A stretch of 64,000 bases of DNA from SG8-41 sp963802355 (GCA_963802355.1 CAWDIV010000039.1:62001-126000), one strand, 5' to 3'; positions 25,047 to 33,609 are shown, counted from the stretch's first letter. A program made the numbers and translations. The notes: generated from the sequence alone by a model not told the origin.

Positions 25047-25397
25047 TCACGACTGACGCCGCTTCGCCACTGACGACTGACGGCCCAAGACCTGTGATGG
25101 GTTAGGCGTCATGCTGACGGAAGAGTTGTCAGTGCGTAAGCGTGACGCGCCGCGCCGCGCCGCGGCGTCGAGCGAGCGCGCGGCCCGGCGCAGGTTGCGC
25201 GCGCCGGCGCGGCAGCCCGTCGCGAGCGCCTGCCGGGCGACGCGCCACGCCGCGATGGCGAGATCGAACGCGTATTCGACGCGCGCTCCCGTGGCCAGCG
25301 TCGTGGCATAGCGCTCGCGCACTTCGGGCGGGAGCGCAGCCGCTACTTCCTTCCAGAATACATTCGCCTGCTTACCGTTGCCGATGCGTTGGCGCAT
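25047..25397 (-). CDS. hypothetical protein
   Basis: 116 residues. N-terminal 55 residues look native (RQRIGNGKQANVFWKEVAAA, LPPEVRERYATTLATGARVE), the middle is Arg/Ala-rich and the last 20 lie in repeated GACGACTGACG DNA, so the 3' end may be eroded. GGGGGA lies 4-5 bases before the ATG. No family recognised. Confidence 0.45.
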   Translation of the reverse strand: MRQRIGNGKQANVFWKEVAAALPPEVRERYATTLATGARVEYAFDLAIAAWRVARQALATGCRAGARNLRRAARSLDAAARRGASRLRTDNSSVSMTPNPSQVLGRQSSVAKRRQS

Positions 25398-25715
25398 GAG
25401 GTCCCCCTGAGAAAGTGAAGTCCAGCGGGTTTCGATGCGTGACGCCGATCACGGTTCCGGGAGGTGGCGGATGAAATTTCAGGTATCCGGTGAGAAAAAA
25501 TCAGCTGGTGTGTCACAAAGGTGACGCGACAGACGGGATTGACAGGATCAACGGGATTCTGAAAATCAGGTGCACGGAAAACCCGCGTTTGTAGGATTGG
25601 GGGCAGTGCACTGAATTGCCTGGACCCCGGCCTACGCCGGGGTGACGAACTCTCACTTCTTCAGACCTTCCTTAGTCTTGTCAGCGTGCGCTCAATCAAG
25701 CTGGGCGCAAGCTCG
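25398..25715. other. intergenic region with hairpin repeat
   Basis: No gene. Contains GGGATTGACAGGATCAACGG (25,534) and a hairpin ACCCCGGC-CTAC-GCCGGGGT (25,624-25,643), both of types widely dispersed in proteobacteria. A related hairpin half lies at 59,763. Confidence 0.5.
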
Positions 25716-26252
25716 TCAATGAAGTGACGAACCACCGGATGGGGCGTTGCCCGACACTGGTAGCAATCTCGCGAGCCCTTGCGCGCTATCCACGAATTTA
25801 AGAGTAACCTCGCCGAACGTCCGCGTCCTATTGACTGGGTCCTTCGGCATGATCGGTAGCTGCGCCGTCCAGATGCCCCGCCGAATTTCCAATGTGAAGC
25901 TCACAGCATCGATCTTGTAGGGGCTGTTCGCGATCGCGCCGTAGCGATCCAGGATTTCCTGACGTCGGTCAACCATGTCCTTTGGCAGTCCCCAGGTTTC
26001 CATGATAGTCAAAATGAAATCGGCGTTGATCTCGGAGGCGGCTGTCTGGATGGCTCGCGCAGACCGGGCCTTAGCCTCATCGTCGCCGATTTTGATCCGT
26101 ACGGTACTGCCCTGATCCGTTGAACTATTGCCCACGATAGCGACTGGATCGAGCGAGTGTCCATCCTCCAGAAATGCGCGCGCCGTCGCTATCAGCGGAT
26201 CGATTATTCTGCGGTAAAGCGCTGGAATTTGCTTGGTGCGTAGCCAGAGCAT
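25716..26252 (-). CDS. hypothetical protein
   Basis: 178 residues, mixed alpha/beta: RRIIDPLIATARAFLEDGHS, STVRIKIGDDEAKARSARAI, INADFILTIMETWGLPKDMV and KIDAVSFTLEIRRGIWTAQL. Soluble; no signal peptide. I recognise no family. The start is uncertain as no good ribosome site is seen, and the adjoining chimeric remnant suggests the 5' end has been disturbed. Confidence 0.5.
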   Translation of the reverse strand: MLWLRTKQIPALYRRIIDPLIATARAFLEDGHSLDPVAIVGNSSTDQGSTVRIKIGDDEAKARSARAIQTAASEINADFILTIMETWGLPKDMVDRRQEILDRYGAIANSPYKIDAVSFTLEIRRGIWTAQLPIMPKDPVNRTRTFGEVTLKFVDSAQGLARLLPVSGNAPSGGSSLH

Positions 26253-26341
26253 ACAAGCATGCCCATATTTGCTCGGCGCGGCGAACCGGAGTTGCGCCGG
26301 GATTGATTTTCCTCTCTTTCATGGGAGGACAACACAGGACG

Positions 26342-26675
26342 CTACTTCGCGACGGAGACTTCGACCTCAATCCAGCGGTCAGGCTGCAGGCAGGCGATCA
26401 GTTCCCTGGTCAGGTTGTCGCGATTCGCCGGGCCTGGTCACCGGGTTCGTCTCGCCTTTTCGGGTGGCGACGATCTTGGCGGCCGGGATCCCGAGGTTCA
26501 CCAGGTGTTCCCTGACCGTTTTCGACCCGGCGCATCGAAAGCCGCATTGATACCGCGGCACGTCGAATCTGGAAGGTCAGCCCGTAAGCCTCGTTCCTGG
26601 GAAAGGAAGCGGTTTGCCGATACACGCGCTCCACCAGCGTCATCGCCTCACGCCACGCCGCCAGATTCCTATGTA
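26342..26675 (-). pseudogene. chimeric remnant: S23/IVP four-helix protein 5' part fused to OmpA-like 3' part
   Basis: In the direction of the gene, NLAAWREAMTLVERVYRQTA then SFPRNEAYGLTFQIRRAAVS is the N-terminal half of the S23/IVP four-helix-bundle family; it then changes frame into KTVREHLVNLGIPAAKIVAT then RKGETNPVTRPGE and NLTRELIACLQPDRWIEVEV-SVAK-stop, the peptidoglycan-binding C-terminus of an OmpA-family protein, with a further frameshift. Two unrelated gene ends are joined near 26,545. An antisense-oriented GTGAAG array lies just upstream. Confidence 0.65.
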
Positions 26676-26707
26676 GGGAACGATCCGGCGGGCTTTTGGT
26701 TTACACA

Positions 26708-26732
26708 GCTTCACTTCTTCACCTCTTCACTG
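26708..26732. repeat. CTTCACTTCTTCACCTCTTC array
   Basis: Short array (GTGAAGAGGTGAAGAAGTGAAG on the minus strand) located upstream, in gene direction, of the S23/IVP remnant. Confidence 0.65.
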
Positions 26733-26779
26733 GTACACTTCCAGGTGAAACAACATCAAAGACAAACATCAAAGACAAA

Positions 26780-27394
26780 TTGCAGCAGACTATCTTCAAA
26801 TCGACAGCGGCGCTTGCAATGGCCACGGTGCTGTTGGGTGGGTGCGCCGCGCTGAAATCGATCGAGCAGTCAACTCAACCGCAGCCACGCACTGCCCCAC
26901 CCGCAGTATCAGAGGCGCTGCCCGTGCTGAAAATTGATCCCATGGCCGATGTCCCTGGAGAAAAGCCCGTTCCAGCAGTGCAGCAGGGCGCGATTGAACG
27001 AATCGATTGCATGAGCGGTGAACCGGATTGGCACGCAAGAATCGCGTTTGAAGCGCAAGGCGGGCAGGTGCTGAGCTTTGCGTATTACAGCAAATGGAAA
27101 CCCCGCACCTGTTCGCTGGAGGTTAAGCGCAATGGCGCGGGCACAAAATGGCGCATGACCCCGAATGGCGCTGTTCGCGTGCATACCCCCGAGGGCCGAT
27201 TTCTCATTCGCACGAGCGCCGATGCTTACGTCTTTGAGTTTGAGAAAGTGCGACGCCAGAAATTTTGCGGGATGCCTGGAGAAATCAACGGGACCATGAC
27301 CATCAAGCGTGGATCGGGCAAGCCCGAGTGTTCGGTGGCGGGCATCATGGATACGAACGACAGTTACTTGGACAAGCTTTATAAATCAAAATAG
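26780..27394 (+). CDS. hypothetical lipoprotein
   Basis: 204 residues from a TTG start: LQQTIFKSTAALAMATVLLG-GC, a lipoprotein signal with lipobox LLGGC and Cys at residue 22. The mature part has a Pro-rich spacer and a beta-rich domain (RIDCMSGEPDWHARIAFEAQ, GGQVLSFAYYSKWKPRTCSL) with four Cys. The frame is open further upstream to 26,696, but that part is encoded by a repeat array and is not signal-like. No clear ribosome site. Function unknown. Confidence 0.65.
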   Translation: MQQTIFKSTAALAMATVLLGGCAALKSIEQSTQPQPRTAPPAVSEALPVLKIDPMADVPGEKPVPAVQQGAIERIDCMSGEPDWHARIAFEAQGGQVLSFAYYSKWKPRTCSLEVKRNGAGTKWRMTPNGAVRVHTPEGRFLIRTSADAYVFEFEKVRRQKFCGMPGEINGTMTIKRGSGKPECSVAGIMDTNDSYLDKLYKSK

Positions 27395-27399
27395 TAGCG

Positions 27400-27490
27400 A
27401 AGAAGCAGTGAAGCAGTGAAGCGGTGAAGCAGTGAAGCAGTGACGTAGTGAACCCACTTCTTCACCTCTTCACTCCTTCACTTCTTCACG
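27400..27490. repeat. GTGAAGCA octamer array with opposing CTTCTTCAC array
   Basis: GAAGCAGT x5 on the plus strand (27,400-27,450) followed by TTCTTCACCTCTTCACTCC (27,454-27,490), i.e. inverted, between the convergent lipoprotein and brnA genes. Confidence 0.8.
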
Positions 27491-27504
27491 CTTCTGACCT
27501 CTCC

Positions 27505-27876
27505 TCACGCCTTCCTTCCGCCTCCCGCCTTATAAGTTGCGGTCTCTTCGCGCAGCACGCGGCGCAGCGTGTCTTCGAGATTCTCCCGCTCGATTGCCCG
27601 CTTGAGCGCCTCATTGATCAGAGTCTGATAGCCGCGCTCTCCCGCCCGTGCCTTGAAGAATTCCACGACGGCCGCGTCGAGATACATGGTCAACCGGCGC
27701 TTTCCGCGGGGCACCACTTTGCCGGCAACACGCACCACGCCGTGGGCTGCGGTCTCGGCCGTTACCTCCGGCACGTCAGACAGGTCTATATCGCCGCCGC
27801 CCATTGTTCTGACGCGCGGCCAGTCGGTTCTCGAGGGCCGCTTCCTAGATGCCTTCGAAATAGAGGATTTCTTCAC
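27505..27876 (-). CDS. brnA: BrnA antitoxin
   Basis: 123 residues. Long N-terminal part (RTDWPRVRTMGGGDIDLSDV, PEVTAE) and C-terminal ribbon-helix-helix (KRRLTMYLDAAVVEFFKARA then GERGYQTLINEALKRAIERE). BrnA binds BrnT and represses the operon. It overlaps the brnT 3' end by 32 bp and is read after it, the standard brnT-brnA order. Confidence 0.9.
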   Translation of the reverse strand: MKKSSISKASRKRPSRTDWPRVRTMGGGDIDLSDVPEVTAETAAHGVVRVAGKVVPRGKRRLTMYLDAAVVEFFKARAGERGYQTLINEALKRAIERENLEDTLRRVLREETATYKAGGGRKA

Positions 27877-28114
27877 TTTTCGTCGCCTTGCGCATTGAGA
27901 TGACGCGAATGGTGGACGTGGTTTCCGTATGAGCGATGACTACTACGACGTCTCGCAACATGCCCAGGGTGATGAAGCGCTGCTCGCCATAGTCGAAGCG
28001 TGGATCTTCCATTGTCAGCGTAATGCCGCCAAATACCGCCTCCGCGTCCGCGAAATCGAAGCCGCGCTTGCGGAGATTAGTGCGGCGCTTGGTATGGTCC
28101 CAAGCGATCTTCAT
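27845..28114 (-). CDS. brnT: BrnT toxin
   Basis: 89 residues: KIAWDHTKRRTNLRKRGFDF then ADAEAVFGG, the typical BrnT start (family form xWDxxKxxxNxxKHGVxF), then QRFITLGMLRDVVVVIAHTE and IRVISMRKATKSE. BrnT is a RelE-fold ribonuclease toxin that cuts mRNA. ATG chosen over a GTG two codons upstream by family length. A 20-bp palindrome lies 11 bp before it. Confidence 0.92.
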   Translation of the reverse strand: MKIAWDHTKRRTNLRKRGFDFADAEAVFGGITLTMEDPRFDYGEQRFITLGMLRDVVVVIAHTETTSTIRVISMRKATKSEEILYFEGI

Positions 28115-28124
28115 CGTCACTTAT

Positions 28125-28144
28125 TATGCATATTAATATGCATA
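28125..28144. promoter_or_regulatory. BrnA operator candidate
   Basis: Perfect 20-bp palindrome TATGCATATTAATATGCATA just upstream of brnT. Placed to repress brnTA when bound by BrnA dimers. Confidence 0.7.
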
Positions 28145-28193
28145 TCAGCAACGCGAGATAGAAGCCTCCCGTAGTGAAGTGTGAGGCGCGATT

Positions 28194-28216
28194 GGGGACA
28201 GATCCGATCTGTCCCC
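28194..28216. repeat. palindrome GGGGACAGATC-C-GATCTGTCCCC
   Basis: 11-bp arms around one base; a variant of the GGGGACAGACC family, between the divergent brnT promoter side and the 3' end of the DUF1223 gene. Confidence 0.7.
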
Positions 28217-28229
28217 GGTTTATGCAAGA

Positions 28230-29021
28230 TCAGCTGCATGCAGAAAGGGCGAGCGCCTGCAGGACTTCGCCGCTGCGGCGGCTCTGGACGAAGGCCGCGA
28301 CGCCGCCGCGGGCGACGCGTTGCGTGGAGAGCGAGCGCTCGAGCGCGACGTTGCCCGCGCTGTCGAGGCCGACAGGCCCCCACCAATCGCGCACGACGTA
28401 GTCATGAGTTAGTGTCGCGCCGCGGTTCTCCCCGGCGGACACCCGGTTCGACACTCCGTTCTCGTACAGCGCGACGTAGAGCGCAGCGCTCTCGCGATCC
28501 GCGGGCGCGGGCACGGCTGCCGCGGCGCGCAGCGCGGTCGCGCCCGCGCCGGCCGGCCCGAGCGCAAGCTCGACGCGGGCGCGCGAGGCGGCGCCGTTCA
28601 CCGCCGTGACCGCCTGGGCGAAGCTTTTCTGCGACGACCAGCCGCGGTAGTCCTTGCCGGCGAGCACGACCTGGGGCGTGTAGACGACGCGGCTGCGCGC
28701 GATCGCCGCGAGCTCGCGCTGGCGCGCCGAGAACAGCGCCTTGGCAAACGGATCCTTCCAGCCGATGTAGTCCCAGTAATCGACGTGCAGGGCGAGCGGC
28801 ACGAGCCGGTCGGGCCCGAGGCCGCTCGCGCGCAGGGCGCTCAACCAGCGGTCGGCCGGCGGGCAGCTGCTGCAGCCCTCCGAGGTATACAGCTCGACCA
28901 GGGCCGCAGTGGCCGGCCCGCTCGTGGCAGCGCAGCCGCCCGCCTGGGCGTGCGCGCCGTCCGCGGTCAGCAGCGCCAGCGCGGCGGCGGCGATTGTTCG
29001 CGGCATTCCGAATTTCCCCAT
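28230..29021 (-). CDS. DUF1223 secreted protein (thioredoxin-like)
   Basis: 263 residues. Signal peptide (RTIAAAALALLTADGAHAQ) and DUF1223 hallmark ALVELYTSEGCSSCPPADRW with a CxxC in a thioredoxin-like position, then LALHVDYWDYIGWKDPFAKA, VVYTPQVVLAGKDYRGW and TLTHDYVVRDWWGPV. Exported proteins of unknown function, possibly disulfide chemistry. ATG of MGKFGMPR chosen for signal-peptide position. The IS4 copy 2 sits only about 110 bp upstream and may have replaced its promoter. Confidence 0.88.
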   Translation of the reverse strand: MGKFGMPRTIAAAALALLTADGAHAQAGGCAATSGPATAALVELYTSEGCSSCPPADRWLSALRASGLGPDRLVPLALHVDYWDYIGWKDPFAKALFSARQRELAAIARSRVVYTPQVVLAGKDYRGWSSQKSFAQAVTAVNGAASRARVELALGPAGAGATALRAAAAVPAPADRESAALYVALYENGVSNRVSAGENRGATLTHDYVVRDWWGPVGLDSAGNVALERSLSTQRVARGGVAAFVQSRRSGEVLQALALSACS

Positions 29022-29130
29022 GCGATCCCATTTACGGCTCGACGGGGTTATTGGATGAGGCAAGGGCGGCATGGCCGCGCGCGAGGCTGGAGCTAGGAAC
29101 GCGGTCTCAGGGGACAGACCAGGACAGACC

Positions 29131-30479
29131 CTGAGGTTTCCCCGCATTTAGCCGTTGTACATCAGTTGATTGTGGAGTAGCGTTGCCACAAAAACGAAGC
29201 ATGCATGGCACTTCGGTGCTCAGCTTGTTGTTGTCGAGACGAACAGGCGGAGCGTGCCATGCATGCGCACAGTATCGTAGCGCGAGTTGTGGGACCGTGC
29301 TTGCACGGATTGCATGCCAAGCGAGCGGCGGCATGTCAGCGGGTGGTGGTGTCAGTGGTGACCGGGGCCGCACTCAGTTTGTCCGCGATTGCGCTGGGGA
29401 TACGCGCGGGGACGCGCTATCGGCATCGCGTCAAGAGCGTAGATCGTTTGCTGGGCAACGCGGCGCTGCACGCGGTGCGCGCCGAGTTGTATGCCGCGCT
29501 GGCGGCACGCTGGCTCAGCGGGGTTCAGCAATTGCTGTTGGTGATCGACTGGTCGGACCTTACGCCCGATCAACGCTGGCACTGGTTGCGGGCCAGTGTC
29601 GCGGTCGAAGGGCGCAGTGTGACACTCTATGAGGAAGTGCATCCTCAGCGCCGGTTGGGCAACCCCAAGGTGCATCGGCAGTTTCTGGCGCGCGTGGCGG
29701 AGTTGCTGCCACCGGGCTGCGAGCCGATCGTGATGACTGATGCCGGATTTCATGCCACTTGGTTCAAGGCGGTCGCCGCCCGCGGCTGGGCGTTTATCGG
29801 ACGGATCCGCGGCCGCGAGATGGTGCGCCGTGGCGCCGGTTCTTGGATACGGGGCACCGCCCTTTACGAGCAGGCCACCGAACAAGCGCGCGATCTGGGG
29901 CAGCATGCCTACGCGCGCACCAATCCGCTCGAAGCCCGCCTGGTGCTGGTGAAACTGCCTGCTCGTGGCCGACATCGGCTGAACATTTACGGGCGCCGGC
30001 GCGCCGGGCGCACCAGCCTGAAGTGCGCACGTGCCGCGCGCGACCCGTGGCTGCTCGCAGCTTCGCCGCGGCTCAATCATCTGACAGCGCCGAGCATCGT
30101 TCAGCTCTACGCGCAGCGCATGCGCATCGAGCAGTCGTTTCGGGACACCAAGAATTTGCGCGTAGGCCAGGGCCTGCATATCACACGCTCGCGCACGCGC
30201 GAGCGGCTGCAGATGCTGCTGCTGATTGGGCATCTGGCAGCCTTCGTGCAACGACTCATCGGCGAACAGGCAAAAGCACATCAACTTCAGCTCAACTTCA
30301 TGGCAACACGCCGCAGAACACGACCAGAAATCTCCGTGCTCACGCTAGCACGACGCATCCTGCTGTCGGTCTCGCCCGCTGACTGGCTCGACCGCCTCAC
30401 ACCGTGGGCCGCTATTCCACCGCTGCGCGCCCAAGCCATCAACGCCTGTCTGAGAACGTAAAATGCGGGGAAACCTCAG
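29131..30479 (+). mobile_element. IS4-family insertion sequence, copy 2 (1,349 bp)
   Basis: Same length, ends and orientation as copy 1, with the same 9-bp target duplication GGACAGACC (29,122-29,130 and 30,480-30,488). The left flank has an extra copy of the target (GGGGACAGACCAGGACAGACC), and the right flank continues ACTAAG as in the intact REP-like repeat. Confidence 0.93.
29259..30461 (+). CDS. IS4-family DDE transposase
   Basis: 400 residues, same start and motifs as the copy at 14,820 (MTDAGFH Asp, YAQRMRIEQSFRDTKN signature). Only two residue differences were noticed: Val for Ile in LSGVQQL and Val for Met in GRSVTLYEE. Intact. Confidence 0.93.
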   Translation: MHAHSIVARVVGPCLHGLHAKRAAACQRVVVSVVTGAALSLSAIALGIRAGTRYRHRVKSVDRLLGNAALHAVRAELYAALAARWLSGVQQLLLVIDWSDLTPDQRWHWLRASVAVEGRSVTLYEEVHPQRRLGNPKVHRQFLARVAELLPPGCEPIVMTDAGFHATWFKAVAARGWAFIGRIRGREMVRRGAGSWIRGTALYEQATEQARDLGQHAYARTNPLEARLVLVKLPARGRHRLNIYGRRRAGRTSLKCARAARDPWLLAASPRLNHLTAPSIVQLYAQRMRIEQSFRDTKNLRVGQGLHITRSRTRERLQMLLLIGHLAAFVQRLIGEQAKAHQLQLNFMATRRRTRPEISVLTLARRILLSVSPADWLDRLTPWAAIPPLRAQAINACLRT

Positions 30480-30691
30480 GGACAGACCACTAAGTGACGA
30501 CTGATGGCGCGCGTCGAGGGGCGGAGCAGGGGCCCCATATTTCCTATGGGGATGCGACCCCCGGTGACGCGCAGAGCGGCCGACTGGATCGTGCTGAAAT
30601 TTCGCGATGGCAGCTCAGAGGCCGCTGACGACTGGCAGTGGTAAATTCCGGGTTCGAGTGACCAGAACCTACAACAGGGATAGGAAATGCA

Positions 30692-31615
30692 ATGGACAAG
30701 ACCGCGATTCGCATGAAAACAGGCAAGGCAGTCCTCCTGGCAGTCCTTTGCTCTTCGGCGCTACCGGTCAATGCGGCAACGGTTTCCGTCGATTGTGATG
30801 CCGGAAACACCATTACGGCTGCCCTGGGCAACGTAAGACCGGGAGACACCGTGCTGGCCAGCGGGACCTGTAATGAGCAGGTCAGCTTTAATCCGGAGCT
30901 GGTGAGGATCACGCTGGACGGCCAGAAGAAGACGACGATCCAGCACCCCGGCAAGGGCGCGGCGTCCCCGCATACCGTCTTCATCAAGGGGAATGACATC
31001 TTTATCAAGGGGATTACGGTGATAGGAGGCCTCGACGGTATTCATCTTTCCGGGCCTGCTTCGGCAGAAATCGATGGCGCTGTAGTCATGAAATCCGCCC
31101 GGGCCGGAGTCCATATCGACAAGGGCAGCATTGCGCGGGTTCTCAACACCACGGTCCAGGACAGTGGCGCCATGGGAATCGATATCACGGGTGCTTCCTA
31201 CGCCTACATCGGGGTGAGAATTCCCCGGATACCGGCGCTGTCACCCGTTACGGTCCGCAACAGTGGCGGAGCCGGCATCAACATCGAGCGCTCTTCAGGC
31301 GCCTGGATCGTGGGCAATACCATCAGCAACAACAAGGGCAGTGGCATTGAAGTGCATCGCAACTCCCACGCCGACGTCATGGCGAACGCGATCAATGCTA
31401 ATGGCGGCGATGCCATCCTGGCGAGCTACGGCTTCGGCATCAACCTCAAGAGCGAGCCGCGCCGCGACGGGCCGAACCAGTCGGCGCAGGACAACGGCGG
31501 CGTGGGAATCCGCTGCACGACAGGCGGCTTTGTCGACGGTCCTCTCGGAACGCTGGGCGGGAAGCAGGGCGCGAAGGCAATCGAGCACGGTTGCATCGAT
31601 CGCGTTGAGCGTTAG
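30692..31615 (+). CDS. secreted right-handed beta-helix protein
   Basis: 307 residues. Signal peptide (GKAVLLAVLCSSALPVNAA) then a parallel beta-helix built of PbH1-type repeats: VFIKGNDIFIKGITVIGG, GIHLSGPASAEIDGAVV, AGVHIDKGSIARVLNTT, AGINIERSSGAWIVGNTISN, SGIEVHRNSHADVMANAINA. Family relatives include NosD-like and polysaccharide-degrading enzymes; no catalytic motif identified. A 14-bp GGTGACGAGG array follows the stop. Confidence 0.8.
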   Translation: MDKTAIRMKTGKAVLLAVLCSSALPVNAATVSVDCDAGNTITAALGNVRPGDTVLASGTCNEQVSFNPELVRITLDGQKKTTIQHPGKGAASPHTVFIKGNDIFIKGITVIGGLDGIHLSGPASAEIDGAVVMKSARAGVHIDKGSIARVLNTTVQDSGAMGIDITGASYAYIGVRIPRIPALSPVTVRNSGGAGINIERSSGAWIVGNTISNNKGSGIEVHRNSHADVMANAINANGGDAILASYGFGINLKSEPRRDGPNQSAQDNGGVGIRCTTGGFVDGPLGTLGGKQGAKAIEHGCIDRVER

Positions 31616-31624
31616 CGGCATCCG

Positions 31625-31686
31625 GGTGACGAGGTGCAGGTGACGAGGTAATGGTGACGAGATACTGGTGACGAGATACAGGTGAC
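31625..31686. repeat. 14-bp array GGTGACGAG(G/A)TNNN
   Basis: Four tandem units (GGTGACGAGGTGCA, ...GGTAAT, ...GATACT, ...GATACA) plus a partial fifth, 10 bp after the beta-helix stop. The unit contains TGA. Confidence 0.85.
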
Positions 31687-31821
31687 TATAGGGGCCGCAA
31701 AGGCACTTTTGTCGGCACCATTATTCGTCACCTTTATCTCGTTACCTCTTCCTCATGGCGGAGGTTTATGGGTTAAGATTTCGCCCCTGCACTCACCACT
31801 CATCACCGAAGGAGGAAACCC

Positions 31822-32568
31822 GTGGCTTACCAAGGCATGATTGCGGAAATAGTTTCGATCAACGGCCATAACGGCGACAAGATCTCGGCGTACGTCGCGC
31901 GGCCCACGGGCGCGGGCCCGTTCCCGGGGGTCGTGCTGATACATCACAACCCGGGCTGGGACGAGTTCTACTGTGAGATGACGCGCAAGTTCGCCCACCA
32001 CGGCTACGCGGCGATCAGCCATAACCTGTTCGAGCGGGCCGGGGAGGGCAAGTCGGACGACGTCGCGGCAAAGGTGCGTGCGGAAGGCGGCATACCCGAC
32101 GCGCAGGCGATGGGCGACACCGAGGGCGCGACGAAATGGCTGCGCGCCCAACCCTGGACCGGAAAAAAAGTCGGCTGCATCGGCTCATGCTCGGGGGGCC
32201 GGCTCGCCTTCCTCTACGCCTGCCAGACGAAGAGCATAGACGCGCTGGTCGAGCTGTGGGGCGGCCGCGTGGTGATGAAGAAGGAAGAGATCAACCCGAA
32301 GACGCCGGTCGCGCCGATCGACTACACGAAGGACCTCTCGTGCCCGATGCTCGGTTTGTTCGGCAATGACGACGCCGCGCCCAATCCCGAGCAGGTGAAC
32401 CAGCACGAGGCCGAGCTGAAGAAGCACGGCAAGCAGTACCAGTTCCACCGCTACGACGGCGCCGGCCACGGCTTTTTCTACTACGACCGGCCGATGTACC
32501 GCGTCGAGCAGGCCCTCGACGGCTGGAAGAAGGTGTGGGCGTTCTTCGAGAAGCAGCTCGGGAAGTGA
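31822..32568 (+). CDS. dienelactone hydrolase family protein
   Basis: 248 residues, alpha/beta hydrolase. Nucleophile Cys123 in GCIGSCSGGRLAF, Asp in GLFGNDDAAPNPE and His in YDGAGHGFFYYDRP form the Cys-Asp-His triad of dienelactone hydrolases (carboxymethylenebutenolidase-like; cleaves lactone or related esters). Starts MAYQGMIAEIVSINGHNGDK. GGAGG eight bases upstream. Likely cotranscribed with the next gene, which starts 4 bp after its stop. Confidence 0.92.
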   Translation: MAYQGMIAEIVSINGHNGDKISAYVARPTGAGPFPGVVLIHHNPGWDEFYCEMTRKFAHHGYAAISHNLFERAGEGKSDDVAAKVRAEGGIPDAQAMGDTEGATKWLRAQPWTGKKVGCIGSCSGGRLAFLYACQTKSIDALVELWGGRVVMKKEEINPKTPVAPIDYTKDLSCPMLGLFGNDDAAPNPEQVNQHEAELKKHGKQYQFHRYDGAGHGFFYYDRPMYRVEQALDGWKKVWAFFEKQLGK

Positions 32569-32572
32569 CTGC

Positions 32573-32845
32573 GTGTGTACATCCGTTGTTGAGATCGTCC
32601 GCGCGGAAGGCGCGGGCAAGGGCGAGGGCGGCTGGTTCCCGCTCACGACCGCAGTCGTGTCGTACGACCACCCGCACCATGCCCTGCTCGACGAAGCGAT
32701 CACGATCGATTTCGTTAACCACGACCTCGGCCCCTCCGCGCGCGCCGCGGTCGAGATCACGCTCGATTCCGCGAAGCAGCTTGCCGCCGCCCTTACGCGC
32801 GCGATTGCCGCTGCGGAGGAGATGGAGGCCCGGAGGGGCCAGTGA
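32573..32845 (+). CDS. DUF6295-like small protein
   Basis: 90 residues: MCTSVVEIVRAEGAGKGEGG then WFPLTTAVVSYDHPHHALLD, EAITIDFVNHD, a pattern I associate with DUF6295. GTG start, 4 bp after the hydrolase stop, so same operon. Two His and one Cys near the start may bind metal. Function unknown; perhaps linked to the hydrolase. Confidence 0.7.
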   Translation: MCTSVVEIVRAEGAGKGEGGWFPLTTAVVSYDHPHHALLDEAITIDFVNHDLGPSARAAVEITLDSAKQLAAALTRAIAAAEEMEARRGQ

Positions 32846-32876
32846 TGCGTGACAAGTGACGTCACTCGTCACGGGG

Positions 32877-33296
32877 CTAGCTTTCACCGGCCACGGTGAC
32901 GATGACGCGGCGCTCGTGCGGAGCGTGGCGGTGCTCCCAGAGATAGAGGCCCTGCCAGGTGCCGAGCGCAAGCCGGCCTTCGGTGACGGGCACGGTGAGG
33001 CTCGAGCCGGCGAGGATCGAACGCGCGTGCGAGGCCATGTCGTCCGGGCCTTCCGTGTCATGGCGCCAGGCGGGGTCGCCGTCAGGCGCGAGGCGCGCGA
33101 AGAGCGTTTCGAGATCGCGACGTCCGTCGGGGTCGGCGTTCTCGCACAGCACCAGCGACGCGGTAGTGTGTTGCACGAACGCGGTGCAAATGCCGGTGCG
33201 CACGCCGCTTGCGGCAACCACACGCTCCGACCTGGGCGGTGATGTCGGTCGTGCCGCGGCTCCGGGTCCGGAAGGTAAGGGTTTGCTGGAAATCAT
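32877..33296 (-). CDS. yjbQ: YjbQ family (thiamine phosphate synthase-like), N-terminal frameshift
   Basis: 139 residues with the family motifs FVQHTTASLVLCENADPD, HDTEGPDDMASHARSILAGS and LALGTWQGLYLWEHR; the conserved His residues bind metal. YjbQ proteins form trimers and have weak thiamine-phosphate synthase activity. The first 25 residues here are atypical, while the next frame encodes the normal start (QQTLTFRTRSRGTTDITAQV), so a 1-base shift near 33,225 has replaced the N-terminus. Activity is doubtful. Convergent with the DUF6295 gene. Confidence 0.8.
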   Translation of the reverse strand: MISSKPLPSGPGAAARPTSPPRSERVVAASGVRTGICTAFVQHTTASLVLCENADPDGRRDLETLFARLAPDGDPAWRHDTEGPDDMASHARSILAGSSLTVPVTEGRLALGTWQGLYLWEHRHAPHERRVIVTVAGES

Positions 33297-33322
33297 TGCA
33301 ATTGGTGGATGGCCGATCCTCT

Positions 33323-33485
33323 AAGGATGAAGGATGAAGGATCGAAGGCGGAAGGCGGAAGGATGACCCCCGCAGTGCGGTAAACCCATCATCCGGGCCG
33401 GACTAACCAAGAGAAATGCGGTGAACCGTGAATGGTGAAGGGGTGAAGCAGCAATGCAGTTAAGTGCCAAAGCGGTGAAGCAGGA
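33323..33485. repeat. heptamer array, CCCGCAGTGCGG hairpin, truncated octamers
   Basis: GGATGAA x3, GGCGGAA x2, then ATGACCCCCGCAGTGCGG, CCGGGCCGGACTAACC and GTGAAGC units. Part of the gene-free stretch 33,297-33,609, which also holds a CTTAGTGGTCTGTCCC half-palindrome at 33,519 and the promoter of the Phd/PIN pair. Confidence 0.7.
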
Positions 33486-33609
33486 AATAGTATGGCTTGG
33501 CGAGATATTCGCGGGATCCTTAGTGGTCTGTCCCTATGGGGTTGACAGCGCGTTCAGTACGATCATAATGGTCAGCATGGTCAATATGAACCGGCCGTAG
33601 GGGCACGCC

